From JANQKX01 sp039028695 (lineage in GTDB: Bacteria; Pseudomonadota; Alphaproteobacteria; Kiloniellales; Kiloniellaceae): 22,328 nucleotides of DNA. Made by a program: the position numbers and the translations under genes. Shown here piece by piece: positions 7,856 to 15,189 of this stretch (its first letter is position 1; each line of letters starts with the position of its first letter). The notes beneath the pieces were generated by a model that made no database searches, was not told the origin of the DNA, and saw only the letters and a program-made list of their open reading frames with translations. The DNA lies in the NCBI GenBank assembly GCA_039028695.1, contig JBCCHN010000082.1:1-22328 (forward strand), given 5' to 3'.

Positions 7856-8541
7856 TACCTTCTAGCTTGCAATGATCCAATTGCATGTTTTGCAAAGTGG
7901 CATTTTGCGAATTGACCGACATTCAGTGCTGGGAGTCCAATGCGAACTCGGTTCTCAAGAACGCTATAGAGAACGGTTTGGACTACAGTCCTCAGTTTGA
8001 AGAGTTTTGGCGACATCAGTGAATTAGTTCGGCAAACGGCCATTGCACAACGCTGAAAACGAAAAACCAATTCTGGCTGGAAATCTTCGTTCGCCCAATA
8101 GCGTCCCTGAAGACCGTTGTGGGTCAAAACTGCCCTAAGAGCATTGGGATATTTGGGTCCGCTATGTGTCCGAAAACACACAGGCGGAGAATCAACCACA
8201 AAACCAGCGATACAAATTCGGTGAGCCCAAAAGACCACTATCAGGTCTTTGGAAGCAGCGTTGAAACAAAAGGGACTCATTGTCATCAACCCGAACTCTC
8301 AAGCTGAGTGACCACATTCCGGGGCAGGTCAAGATTTCAGATTTGGGGCAGCATTGGCAGCGTCTCAAACTTCCGCTTACGATCCAACTGCGGACCTACA
8401 TGTCCCAATGTGCTTTGGGTAACTATTGACCCAAAGCGGAACTGCCGCGCGAATACCTCAATGTCGGCTATGGGGACAAAGCGCTCTTTGGCCGCGTTAG
8501 ATCCAAGGTCTGCTTACTAAAACTCTATGCCGATAAATTCA
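7856..8541. other. Gene-free region with repeat-like hairpins
   Basis: About 690 bases without a convincing gene. Open frames on both strands lack ribosome sites and family features. It holds a perfect 9-base hairpin (8412-8437), a stretch similar to the one near 3150-3236, and a 20-codon plus-strand segment (8249-8308) ending in 'LIVINPNSQAE', which resembles the N-terminal strand of Asp/Glu/hydantoin racemases before a stop. It may be a graveyard of small remnants. Confidence 0.5.
8412..8437. repeat. Perfect inverted repeat in spacer
   Basis: GCTTTGGGT (8412-8420) and ACCCAAAGC (8429-8437) are exact reverse complements with an 8-base loop. The surrounding text (CCGCT... ACCT... AATGT... 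CCAAAG.GG) can be aligned roughly with the spacer at 3150-3236, suggesting a dispersed intergenic repeat. No T-run follows, so it is not an obvious terminator. Confidence 0.5.
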
Positions 8542-9060
8542 CTATCCGAAAATTGCGTGACGATAAATCAAGAAAGTACCCCGATCTGGGTTAACCTTTT
8601 TGCGCTCAAGTGTGGCTCCGAGTTTTTCAGCGAGGTTAATCGATGCGGCATTGCCCTCCAGAATACAGCTGTGACACACATCCCAACCTAGGTTCTCATA
8701 GGCGTATTGGCGTACGCGCAACGCGCCCTCGTAGGCAATGCCCTTGCCTTGCTTTTCTGGCACGACGCTCCACGTGATTTCGCGTTCGGGCCATCCTTCG
8801 GGATGCCAAAGCCCAATCATCCCGCAAAAATCTCCGGTCGCTTTCTCCTCCACGGCCCAAGTGCCAAAGCCCCGGATGATCCAGTGGCCCATCATTGCGG
8901 CGGCCGCTCGCCAGGCTAAAGCCCTGTCCAGTGGCCCCCCATAATATTTGGTTTGGTCGGTGGCGTAAAACTTGGCGTAGGCTTCAAAGTCTCGGGCTTC
9001 CTGAAATTCTCTGAAGATCAGTCTTTTGCTTTCGATATTTGGAATGCGGAAACTCGGCAT
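8542..9060 (-). CDS. GNAT family N-acetyltransferase (RimJ/RimL-like)
   Basis: Cytoplasmic acetyl-CoA-dependent N-acetyltransferase, 172 residues. The start is set at ATG 9060, preceded by AGGAGG with correct spacing; the longer frame to 9111 has no ribosome site. The N-terminus 'IESKRLIFREFQEAD'-like pattern (SKRLIFREFQ) is typical of the Acetyltransf_3 subgroup. The acetyl-CoA pyrophosphate loop is seen as 'EKQGKGIAYEGA', followed by 'LEGNAASINLAEKLGATLE', the classical N-x-x-S-x-x-x-x-E-K-x-G segment. It starts 17 bases after the stop of the LysE-type exporter gene, so the two form a two-gene unit. The substrate is unknown; a small amino compound, an antibiotic or a protein N-terminus are all possible. 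Confidence 0.9.
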   Translation of the reverse strand: MPSFRIPNIESKRLIFREFQEARDFEAYAKFYATDQTKYYGGPLDRALAWRAAAAMMGHWIIRGFGTWAVEEKATGDFCGMIGLWHPEGWPEREITWSVVPEKQGKGIAYEGALRVRQYAYENLGWDVCHSCILEGNAASINLAEKLGATLERKKVNPDRGTFLIYRHAIFG

Positions 9061-9077
9061 GTTTTCCTCCTGTGAAG

Positions 9078-9695
9078 TTAGGTGCTTGCGGCCGTCAGGC
9101 CACCAGCGCACACAAGCCAGCTTGCCCCAAGCCGTGAGACCAGTTTTTTTGTCCCGGGATTTAGCAATCGACGTGCCGCCCTGTCAGCCAGCATTACCCA
9201 AGCTGTGGTCGAGCAAAGCACCAGAGTTGCGAAGGTCAGTTCCAGAACTACAATCTGGGCCAAAGTTGGAGCCGTGAGGTCGATGAACTGTGGAAGAAAG
9301 GCGACAAAGAACATGATGTCTTTGGGGTTTAGCGCTGTGACGAAAAACGCATCGCGCATCACGCGGGCCCGTGACGGCATCTCAATGACCCGTTGGCCTG
9401 TGTCGGACACCGCCTCACTGGTCCAAATTTTGACTCCCAGCCAGACCAGATAGGCCGCGCCTGCCAGCTTCAACACCAGAAATAGGGAAGCCGAAGTTTG
9501 CAGGATCGTGCCGGCACCCAGCATCGACAGGGTCATTGCGACCATGTCGCCCAGAACAACGCCAGGAATGGCGGCTACGGCAATAGACCTGCCGCCACTG
9601 ATTGAATATCCCAGCAAGAGCATGACCACAGGGCCTGGCACAGCCAAGAGCGCAATTGATGCAAAGAAAAATGCAACCCAAACCTCGATATTCAT
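9078..9695 (-). CDS. LysE/RhtB family amino-acid or small-molecule exporter
   Basis: Inner-membrane efflux protein of 205 residues, the usual family length, with about six hydrophobic segments. The N-terminal helix carries the family motif 'AVPGPVVMLLLGYSISGG' (PGP at residues 20-22), followed by 'LKLAGAAYLVWLGVKIW' and 'FFVTALNPKDIMFFVAFLPQF', all standard for LysE/RhtB. A purine-rich ribosome site (GGGAGAGAGG) precedes ATG 9695. It heads the exporter-acetyltransferase unit and is divergent from a LysR gene 99 bases away, the common arrangement in which the LysR protein controls the exporter in response to its substrate. Family members export lysine, arginine, homoserine, threonine or cysteine; the substrate here cannot be assigned. 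Confidence 0.93.
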   Translation of the reverse strand: MNIEVWVAFFFASIALLAVPGPVVMLLLGYSISGGRSIAVAAIPGVVLGDMVAMTLSMLGAGTILQTSASLFLVLKLAGAAYLVWLGVKIWTSEAVSDTGQRVIEMPSRARVMRDAFFVTALNPKDIMFFVAFLPQFIDLTAPTLAQIVVLELTFATLVLCSTTAWVMLADRAARRLLNPGTKKLVSRLGASWLVCAGGLTAAST

Positions 9696-9713
9696 GCGAC
9701 CTCTCTCCCTATT

Positions 9714-9760
9714 GATCTGATTTTTTCGAATTTTCTTGATGTTAAGGTGAAAATCAAATC
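9714..9760. promoter_or_regulatory. Imperfect inverted repeat, putative LysR operator
   Basis: In the 99-base divergent spacer, GATCTGATTTTTTC (9714-9727) is the imperfect reverse complement of GAAAATCAAATC (9749-9760). A shorter exact pair, ATTTTC (9730-9735) and GAAAAT (9749-9754), overlaps it. Position and symmetry suit LysR-type binding, but AT-rich arms make chance similarity likely. Confidence 0.35.
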
Positions 9761-9794
9761 AGTATGAATTCTAATATCGAAGTTGAAATACGTT

Positions 9795-10685
9795 ATGGAT
9801 TGGAAAAATATCCCCTCTCTGCACGCGTTGCGAGCCTTTGAGGCCGTGGCCCGTGGGCGCAGCTTTACTGTCGCCGCGCGAGAGCTCAACGTGACCGAGG
9901 CGGCGACGCGTCAGCATGTGCGGGGGTTGGAAAAATGGTTCGGCAACACACTGGTTGAACGCAGCGGCAAGGGTCTTGCGTTGACTGTGAACGGTGAACA
10001 GCTGGCCGCGATTGTGTCCGACAGCTTTCAAACCCTCGCCTTTGGTGTGCGCAACCTCTTGCAAACGGATGAGAACCGTCCTGTCGCTGTGGCGCTAACC
10101 CCCGCAATTGCTGAGATTTGGTTGATGCCCAGATTGGAAGGCTTTTGGCGTGATCATCCAAACATTGAAGTGAACCTCACACCCAGCCTATCCCTTGTTG
10201 ATCCTAACAAAGACAACTTTGATCTAGCGATACGATATGGGCGAGGTGACTGGGCGGGATTGGAAGCCACGCCTCTTGCCTCGGCGGAGTATGTCGTCGT
10301 GGCCAAAACAGGGTTGATCGAACCCGTCGCACGAAATCACCTAGACGGTCTGATGCAGTATCCTTGGCTCTTTGAATCCTCGCGGCAGGAACATCGCGAT
10401 TGGGCGGACAAACATGGAATCGATTTCAATGCAGAAGCGAATCGCCATTATCCGACGAATTCTCTGGTGATCGCTGCCGCTAGGGCTGGCCATGGCTTGT
10501 CTCTGCAAGCGCGCGCCTTGGTGCAGAACGATCTGGATCTTGGGATACTTGAAGAACTCTACGCCGAAGACAACGCCCCTTTGGGGTACTACCTGGTGGC
10601 GCGTCCGGATCTTAGATCGCATGCGAGAGCTTTTGCGGACTGGCTTCTGCGCAGTGCAAATCCAACGCCGAAAATAGACGTCTGA
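9795..10685 (+). CDS. LysR family transcriptional regulator (GcvA/AmpR-like)
   Basis: DNA-binding regulator of 296 residues from ATG 9795 ('MDWKNIPSLHALRAFEAVAR', the normal GcvA-type start); a TTG four codons earlier is also possible. The winged helix-turn-helix fills about residues 5-63 ('SFTVAARELNVTEAATRQHVRGLEKWFG'). The effector domain follows from about residue 88 ('VAVALTPAIAEIWLMPRLEGFWRDHPNIEVNL', then 'DLAIRYGRGDWAGLEATPLASAEYVVVA'), matching the type 2 periplasmic-binding fold of the GcdR/TrpI/HvrB/AmpR-like group. It is complete. It diverges from the exporter-acetyltransferase pair and is the likely controller of both and of itself. The ribosome site is weak. Confidence 0.93.
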   Translation: MDWKNIPSLHALRAFEAVARGRSFTVAARELNVTEAATRQHVRGLEKWFGNTLVERSGKGLALTVNGEQLAAIVSDSFQTLAFGVRNLLQTDENRPVAVALTPAIAEIWLMPRLEGFWRDHPNIEVNLTPSLSLVDPNKDNFDLAIRYGRGDWAGLEATPLASAEYVVVAKTGLIEPVARNHLDGLMQYPWLFESSRQEHRDWADKHGIDFNAEANRHYPTNSLVIAAARAGHGLSLQARALVQNDLDLGILEELYAEDNAPLGYYLVARPDLRSHARAFADWLLRSANPTPKIDV

Positions 10686-10750
10686 AAAGCGTGCAGCATC
10701 AGTAACAATGGACTCTAAGCCGACTCTCTTATGGGATCGGACGGAGACAG

Positions 10751-11154
10751 CTATTGGCTACAATCACCCGTCGGTAGCCATTTGGATACCGACTGCTTTA
10801 CCCCTAGATTCGGACTCAGATCTGAGGTGGCCTCGGACGTAAAAAATGACCTACCCCAGACATTCTGGGACGTACTTTTGTTGGCCGGTTGCGCCTCTGG
10901 CGTCGTTCCTGACCGGGGTTGACCCAATACGAAAATAATCGGTTTTTCTGACTTTCCAGCTTGGCGATAGAGCTTCTTTTCAAAGGGCTAAGGGCCCAGT
11001 CAAAGGGGCAGCAAACAGCCTGCCCCATGACCGAGGCCATGGGATAATAGGCGGCGGGATCGCGGGATGCCAGCAATCGCTTGGTCAAACCGAACGGGTC
11101 GGCAAAATGTGATGGCAGAGACCTGTGGAGTTGTTGTCGAAGTTTGCCGCCCAT
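10751..11154 (-). pseudogene. Sulfotransferase-like gene remnant, frameshifted and truncated
   Basis: The reverse strand starts at ATG 11154 after CTGGAGAC. Residues 1-70 read 'DPFGLTKRLLASRDPAAYY...CPFDWALSPLKR', a pattern I know from the N-terminal region of P-loop sulfotransferases. The frame then slips. At a run of five T on the plus strand (10943-10947), restoring one base joins this segment to 'KPIIFVLGQPRSGTT' (10901-10945), the phosphosulfate-binding P-loop (PxRSGTT) expected exactly there. Downstream of the P-loop the restored frame runs on to a stop at 10751 without further similarity that I recognise, so only about 85 of the several hundred residues typical of the family remain. 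It lies 62 bases after copB on the same strand. Either it is a true pseudogene or the single-base deletion is a sequencing error, but the 3' truncation would remain. Confidence 0.6.
10815..10826. repeat. 12-base perfect palindrome
   Basis: CTCAGATCTGAG is a perfect palindrome without spacer in the degraded stretch downstream of the LysR gene. Its role is unknown; it may be a decayed element end. Confidence 0.3.
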
Positions 11155-11177
11155 GTGGCTGTCTCCAGGGTGATGAT

Positions 11178-11201
11178 GCTACCGGCTTTTCAGCCGGCAG
11201 C
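11178..11201. repeat. GC-rich hairpin downstream of copB
   Basis: GCTACCGGC (11178-11186) and GCCGGCAGC (11193-11201) pair over nine positions with one A/C mismatch on the plus strand (G-U wobble on the minus-strand RNA) and a TTTTCA loop. It lies 16 bases past the copB stop on the transcribed strand. No U-run follows, so it could protect the mRNA 3' end or be a weak terminator. Confidence 0.4.
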
Positions 11202-11216
11202 CGTTCCCCTCTTTCC

Positions 11217-11918
11217 TCAAAACAAAAGCCTGGCGCCCACGACGAAAAAGACACCGTCTTTATCCTCGCCTTCCGCCTCGGCAAAGTTGGCGCTGCGACC
11301 AAAGACCCGCTCGTAATGAACGCCGATGTAAGGCGCGAAGGCCCGGTCGATCAGGTCGTAGCTGAGGCGAAGGCCCACCTCCATTTTTGGGCCCCAGGCG
11401 CCGGCGCCAATTTCCTCGTCGTTGGTGAGAGGCAAATCCACCTCTAAACGCGGCGACAAGATAATGCGATTGGTGATCAGGCCTTCGTATTCCGCCTCCA
11501 AGCGAAATATGGGATCTCCGGAAATGAAAAAATCCAGATCCACCTCGAACCATTGGGGCGCAAGGCCGTGAACGCCAATCACTCCATAGGTGCGATTTGG
11601 CCCTTTTGGCGTGTCAAAGCGAACCCCCGCTACCGCATCAAAGAATTCGGTGATGGGCGTTTGCAGGCGAAACTGATTTTCCAGCTCTTCGAAGGCCGAC
11701 TCAGTGGTGTCATACTCACCGTCACTCCGCCAAACGCCTTTCAAATCATCGGTTCCGGCAGAAAGGAAGGTTTCCCAAGCCGCCACATCCGCGTCTTCGC
11801 CGATACGATACTCCAACAAGTCCGCACGAAAGCCGTAAACGAAGGGCTCCGAATGAGCCGCAGACAAGCTGAAGAGGATGGAGGCCAGAGCCCCCATCGT
11901 AGCTGCAATTATTTTCAT
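11217..11918 (-). CDS. copB: Copper resistance protein B, outer-membrane beta-barrel
   Basis: Outer-membrane protein of the Cop/Pco copper-tolerance system, 233 residues. A Sec signal (MKIIAATMGALASILFSLSAAHS, about 23 residues) precedes a barrel. Family signature stretches are easy to see: 'LLEYRIGEDADVAAWE', 'GVRFDTPKGPNRTYGVIGVHGLAPQWFEVD', 'RLEAEYEGLITNRIILSPRLE', 'GLRLSYDLIDRAFAPYIGVHYERVFG' and a C-terminal phenylalanine, as needed for barrel assembly. The Met/His-rich N-terminal extension found in Pseudomonas CopB is absent, so this is a short form. The start lies 3 bases after the copA stop, indicating translational coupling. Copper binding or export by this short form is inferred from family and operon. 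Confidence 0.94.
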   Translation of the reverse strand: MKIIAATMGALASILFSLSAAHSEPFVYGFRADLLEYRIGEDADVAAWETFLSAGTDDLKGVWRSDGEYDTTESAFEELENQFRLQTPITEFFDAVAGVRFDTPKGPNRTYGVIGVHGLAPQWFEVDLDFFISGDPIFRLEAEYEGLITNRIILSPRLEVDLPLTNDEEIGAGAWGPKMEVGLRLSYDLIDRAFAPYIGVHYERVFGRSANFAEAEGEDKDGVFFVVGARLLF

Positions 11919-11921
11919 GGC

Positions 11922-13676
11922 TCAGCTGCCTTGCTCTGACGACAAAGACGCTTGCTGATCTGCCTGTTGGTTTGCCGGTCCGCCCTCCACGATCACCTTG
12001 CGGAACATGCCCGCATCGGCGTGATAGGAGAGATGGCAGTGAAAGGCCCATTCACCCGGCGCATCTACCTCGGTTTCCATGTACACCGTGGTGCCGGGGG
12101 AGACGCTGACCACATGCTTGATGGGATTCCACTTGCCGTTCCCGTTGTCCAGGATGGACCACATGCCGTGCAGGTGCATGGGATGGGTCATCATGGTCTC
12201 ATTGACGAACTTAAAGCGCACCCGCTCGCCATATTGCAGACGGATCGGTTCCGCATCGCTGAATTTGATCCCGTTGATGGACCAGGTGTAGCGCTCCATG
12301 TTGCCGGTCAGGCGCAGCTCGATCTGCCGTGTTGCGTCCCGCAACTCATAGAGAGGCTTCTGGGCTTTCAGATCGCCATAACTCAGGAACTTGCCGCCAT
12401 TGGCCGCTCTCGGCAGGAGGCCGCTGCCGGGCGCATAAAAGGGATTGGCCTTTGCCGCAGCACCATGTCCCATCGCGCTGTGGTCCATTGACCCATTGTC
12501 CATCGATCCGTGATCCATACCTTCATGGGCGGCGCCTTCCATCACGGTGCCGTCGGCCATCACGTGGATTTCCCCTGACGCCCAGCCATCGGTTCCATGT
12601 CCTCCATGATGGCCGTGCGCCATGCCCATGTCCGCCATGGTCAGGCGGGGCGGCTCGCGCATTTCGGGCACCTCCGCCGTCATGCCACCCCGTGGTGCTA
12701 AGGTCCCGCGGGCATAGGCCGTGCGGCCCATTGACTCGGCAAAGAGCGCGTAGGCCGTGTCCTCTTTCGGATGAACGATCACGTCGTAGGTCTCGGCCAC
12801 GGCGATGCGGAACTCATCCACGGTCACGGGCTGCACATTATTGCCGTCGGCCTGGACCACGGTCATCTTCAAGCCGGGAATGCGCACATCGAAATAGGTC
12901 ATGGCTGAGGAGTTGATAAACCTCAGCCGCAATCGCTCGCCGGGCTCGAACAGCCCCGTCCAGTTTTGCTCCGGGCCCTTGCCATTAATCAGCGGGGTAA
13001 AGCCCTGCAGGTCCTCAATGTCCGTGGGCATCATGCGCATCTCGCCCCAGTCGCCCCGCTCGGAGAGGGCCGCGCCCAATCCCATTTCCTCCACATCGTC
13101 GAAGAAGTCGAACAGGGTGCGCTGCTGACGATTATAGTAATCGGGCATCATCTTCAGGTTTCGCATGATGCGGTGACCCGAATGGGGATGGGAATCGGCG
13201 AGCTGCACCACATACTCCCGGTCAAAGCGGAAGGGCTCCCGGCCGTCGGGCGCGATGATGATGGCCCCGTAGGCGCCATCTGGCTCTTGGAAGTCCGTGT
13301 GACTGTGAAACCAATAGGTCCCACTCTGCACGATGGGAAAGCGATAGGTGAAGGTCTCGCCGGGGGCGATGCCGTCATAGCTGATGCCCGGCACACCATC
13401 TTGCTCAAAGGGCAGGATCAGCCCATGCCAATGGATGGACGAGGATTCAGACAAGTTGTTGGTTACATTGATCGTAATGTCTTCGCCTTCCTTGAAGCGC
13501 AGGACAGGGCCAGGCGAGGCGCCATTTAAGCCCACGCCCGAGCGGGTGAAGTCACCGCTGTCGATGGTGACCGGATCAATGGTGAGATTGTATTCGCCCG
13601 CCGGCGCGGTTGCTGGCTGGGCAAGCAGCAGCGCCAGGCCGGAAAGCCAGCCGAGGCCGCATTGATTGCGTGACAT
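11922..13676 (-). CDS. copA: Multicopper oxidase CopA (PcoA-type copper resistance)
   Basis: Periplasmic multicopper oxidase that oxidises Cu(I) and binds copper; 584 residues, as usual for CopA. Copper-site motifs are intact: HWHG (H82, H84), HSH (H124, H126), HPMHLHG (498-504) and the type 1/trinuclear HCHLSYHADAGM (546-557, including C547, H552, M557). Between the second and third cupredoxin domains lies a Met/His-rich stretch (about 347-405, with repeated MDHGSM-type units), the expected copper-storage or methionine-rich region. A clear ribosome site (AGGA) precedes ATG 13676. The signal peptide (about 1-26) has no twin-arginine motif, unlike the Tat-exported Pseudomonas and E. coli homologues; Sec export of the apoprotein is inferred. 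It is co-directional with copB, 62 bases downstream of the cupredoxin gene. Confidence 0.95.
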   Translation of the reverse strand: MSRNQCGLGWLSGLALLLAQPATAPAGEYNLTIDPVTIDSGDFTRSGVGLNGASPGPVLRFKEGEDITINVTNNLSESSSIHWHGLILPFEQDGVPGISYDGIAPGETFTYRFPIVQSGTYWFHSHTDFQEPDGAYGAIIIAPDGREPFRFDREYVVQLADSHPHSGHRIMRNLKMMPDYYNRQQRTLFDFFDDVEEMGLGAALSERGDWGEMRMMPTDIEDLQGFTPLINGKGPEQNWTGLFEPGERLRLRFINSSAMTYFDVRIPGLKMTVVQADGNNVQPVTVDEFRIAVAETYDVIVHPKEDTAYALFAESMGRTAYARGTLAPRGGMTAEVPEMREPPRLTMADMGMAHGHHGGHGTDGWASGEIHVMADGTVMEGAAHEGMDHGSMDNGSMDHSAMGHGAAAKANPFYAPGSGLLPRAANGGKFLSYGDLKAQKPLYELRDATRQIELRLTGNMERYTWSINGIKFSDAEPIRLQYGERVRFKFVNETMMTHPMHLHGMWSILDNGNGKWNPIKHVVSVSPGTTVYMETEVDAPGEWAFHCHLSYHADAGMFRKVIVEGGPANQQADQQASLSSEQGS

Positions 13677-13738
13677 TATATGGTCCTTTTTTGGAATTCA
13701 GGGAGGGTCATGCTGAAAGGGGGCAAAATGCCCCGCTA

Positions 13739-14293
13739 CTAGTGGATCAGCTTGATGGGACCCTGCATGCCTGAATCGTAGTGACCCGGCACATTGCAGG
13801 CGAACTCCAATTCCGCATGGTCGGGAAAGGTCCAGATGATCTCTCCCTCCTGACCCGGCTCCAGAAACAGGCTGTTGGGCTCCTCGTGCATGCCATGGCC
13901 CATGAAGGCCCGCATCTCTTCCGCCGCTTCCCAGTTGATTCGGTCGGGCTCCAGCACGCCATGTTCCATCATCATCAGCATTTCCGGCTGGTGAGCCACA
14001 TGCATCTCGGCCGTGGCAATGTTGAATTCATGTACGAGCTCACCGGAATTCTTAACAACAAAACGAACAGTTTCGTCTTCATTGATCGAGATCTCTTCTG
14101 GTTCATAGTAGTTATCGTACATGACCACTTCGATAGTCCGGGTCACATCTCCCGCATTGCCGGCCTGACCGATGTTACCGCCATGACCGTGGTCGTCATC
14201 CCCGGCGGCGAGGACGGGGAAATTGGACAGTGCGAGGGTGCTGCAGAGCAAAATCGCTGCTGAAGAAGAACGCAAAGAATTGTTTTTTTTCAT
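13739..14293 (-). CDS. Periplasmic cupredoxin (CopI/plastocyanin-like)
   Basis: Secreted blue- or green-copper protein of 184 residues. ATG 14293 was chosen because AGAGGA lies upstream and a Sec signal follows (MKKNNSLRSS, hydrophobic core, cleavage near residue 29); the longer frame to 14362 begins before the signal. The mature N-terminus is His/Gly-rich (DDDHGHGGN). The cupredoxin fold starts at 'TRTIEVVMYDNYYEPEEISINEDETVRFVVKNSGELVHEF'-like strands. Type 1 copper ligands are H88, C166, H171 and M176 in 'FACNVPGHYDSGM'. A Met/His-rich insertion (about 97-136, including 'MLMMMEHG' and 'MGHGMH') separates the first ligand from the rest, as in CopI proteins, which protect against Cu(I). It precedes copA in the same operon. 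Exact orthology to CopI is probable but not proved. Confidence 0.88.
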   Translation of the reverse strand: MKKNNSLRSSSAAILLCSTLALSNFPVLAAGDDDHGHGGNIGQAGNAGDVTRTIEVVMYDNYYEPEEISINEDETVRFVVKNSGELVHEFNIATAEMHVAHQPEMLMMMEHGVLEPDRINWEAAEEMRAFMGHGMHEEPNSLFLEPGQEGEIIWTFPDHAELEFACNVPGHYDSGMQGPIKLIH

Positions 14294-14383
14294 GATGATC
14301 CTCTTGAAACGCAATGGAAAACGAGGGTTGGAAAAGGCCCTTCCGATGGAAGGCTTCTTCACCCTAAATTTTGGGATTGCGTC

Positions 14384-14776
14384 TTAGGATCTAGGAGGCG
14401 GCGCCGTTGACTCGGGCGAGAGGCTTTTAAGGCGAACAATGGGCAGGCTATCTCTTTCTGCCACACCATGGCATTCGAGATATTCGAAATCCCGGTTCAG
14501 GCTAAGGAAGCAAAAAAAGCAAGAGGCACCTATCACATCGCAGCAGGGTGGATAACTGGATCTTTCTCCCTTGGACTGGGGACACAGTCTGTGGTCTACA
14601 CCGGCCGTCTCGGTCATGGACGGATGGTGCACTTCTGCTTTTGTTGCGATTTCCGATGACGTCTTTTCATGGCCGATTTCCTCGTGCCCCCTATCCCCAT
14701 GGGGCGCACCATGAACCGGCGCCAAGGGCGATAAGGCCAAAACCAGGGCCAAAAAGACGGCGACATAGTGTCTCAT
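14384..14776 (-). CDS. Small secreted Cys/His-rich protein heading the copper operon
   Basis: I do not recognise the family. The likely product is 130 residues from ATG 14776; a longer frame to 14818 would put extra residues before the signal. A Sec signal is clear (MRHYVAVFLALVLALSPLAPVHG). The mature N-terminal half is His-rich (HGDRGHEEIGHEK, HHPSM), and the middle carries a cysteine cluster ('DHRLCPQ', 'YPPCCDVIG', 'CFFC', 'LECHG'), while the tail is Pro-rich (STAPPPRS). It is the first gene of the minus-strand copper unit, 90 bases before the cupredoxin. Short secreted proteins of similar layout are often found at the head of copper operons, so periplasmic copper binding is a reasonable inference. 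The ribosome site is poor, which lowers confidence in the exact start. Confidence 0.68.
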   Translation of the reverse strand: MRHYVAVFLALVLALSPLAPVHGAPHGDRGHEEIGHEKTSSEIATKAEVHHPSMTETAGVDHRLCPQSKGERSSYPPCCDVIGASCFFCFLSLNRDFEYLECHGVAERDSLPIVRLKSLSPESTAPPPRS

Positions 14777-14793
14777 AACAACTTGATAGTCTG

Positions 14794-14872
14794 CTTTGAT
14801 CGAGCATGGCAAGCCCAAAAAAGGCTGTATATCAAAGACCGGTGATTCGGATGCGTGTTGTATCTCTTTGAT
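14794..14872 (-). promoter_or_regulatory. Three-fold heptamer upstream of the copper operon
   Basis: CTTTGAT occurs at 14794-14800 and 14866-14872, and its reverse complement ATCAAAG at 14831-14837, spaced about 36 bases apart, just upstream of the first copper-operon gene. Flanking bases are partly shared (TCTTTGATTGA-like). No clear CueR-type site was found. This may be a regulator-binding array or chance in AT-rich promoter DNA. Confidence 0.3.
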
Positions 14873-15110
14873 TGAGTTTTAAAAATTCGTCCGGAAGCCT
14901 TGTGATTGAAAGGCGATCCATTTCCATTTTTTCTGAGACCCTTGGCGTGTATTGCCTCTACTTCACTGCCAATTGGTGGCCTGCTTATGGCTAAAACTCG
15001 CCGCGCCTTTAGGGCTGTTACGATGTCTGCAATTGGATCTAAAAGCGGAGATTGAGTCGGGGCAAAGGAACATGGCTAGCATCAAGAATCGACGTCAAAG
15101 AAAACGTCTC

Positions 15111-15189
15111 GGTCCCTTCCCAGCCTGTGTGGAAACGCCTTGATCTGGTAGAATTGTGCGGATCAACGCGTTTCTACACCGACTGGACC
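15111..15189. mobile_element. Palindromic IS-end remnant (MITE-like)
   Basis: CAGCCTGTGTGGAAACGC (15121-15138) and GCGTTTCTACACCGACTG (15168-15185) are inverted with 15 of 18 positions matching. Flanking GGTCC (15111) and GGACC (15185) extend the symmetry with a 5-base offset, and the loop itself contains TTGATC/GATCAA (15140-15166). The end sequence resembles terminal repeats of IS5- or IS1182-like elements as I remember them. No transposase is present, so it is a deletion derivative or a non-autonomous element. Confidence 0.45.

Noticed and set aside
7801..8289. Reverse-strand open frame of 162 codons in the spacer after the permease gene
   Set aside because: It overlaps the permease 3' end antisense, lacks a good ribosome site, and shows no recognisable domain or periodicity. 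Random openness is more likely.
10940..10950. Programmed frameshift in the sulfotransferase-like gene
   Set aside because: The gene is also truncated after the P-loop and no stimulatory structure is evident, so simple decay or a sequencing error is more likely than recoding.
12329..12916. Plus-strand open frame of 195 codons inside copA
   Set aside because: It is antisense to the multicopper oxidase and very rich in Arg, Pro and Ser; a GC-driven shadow.
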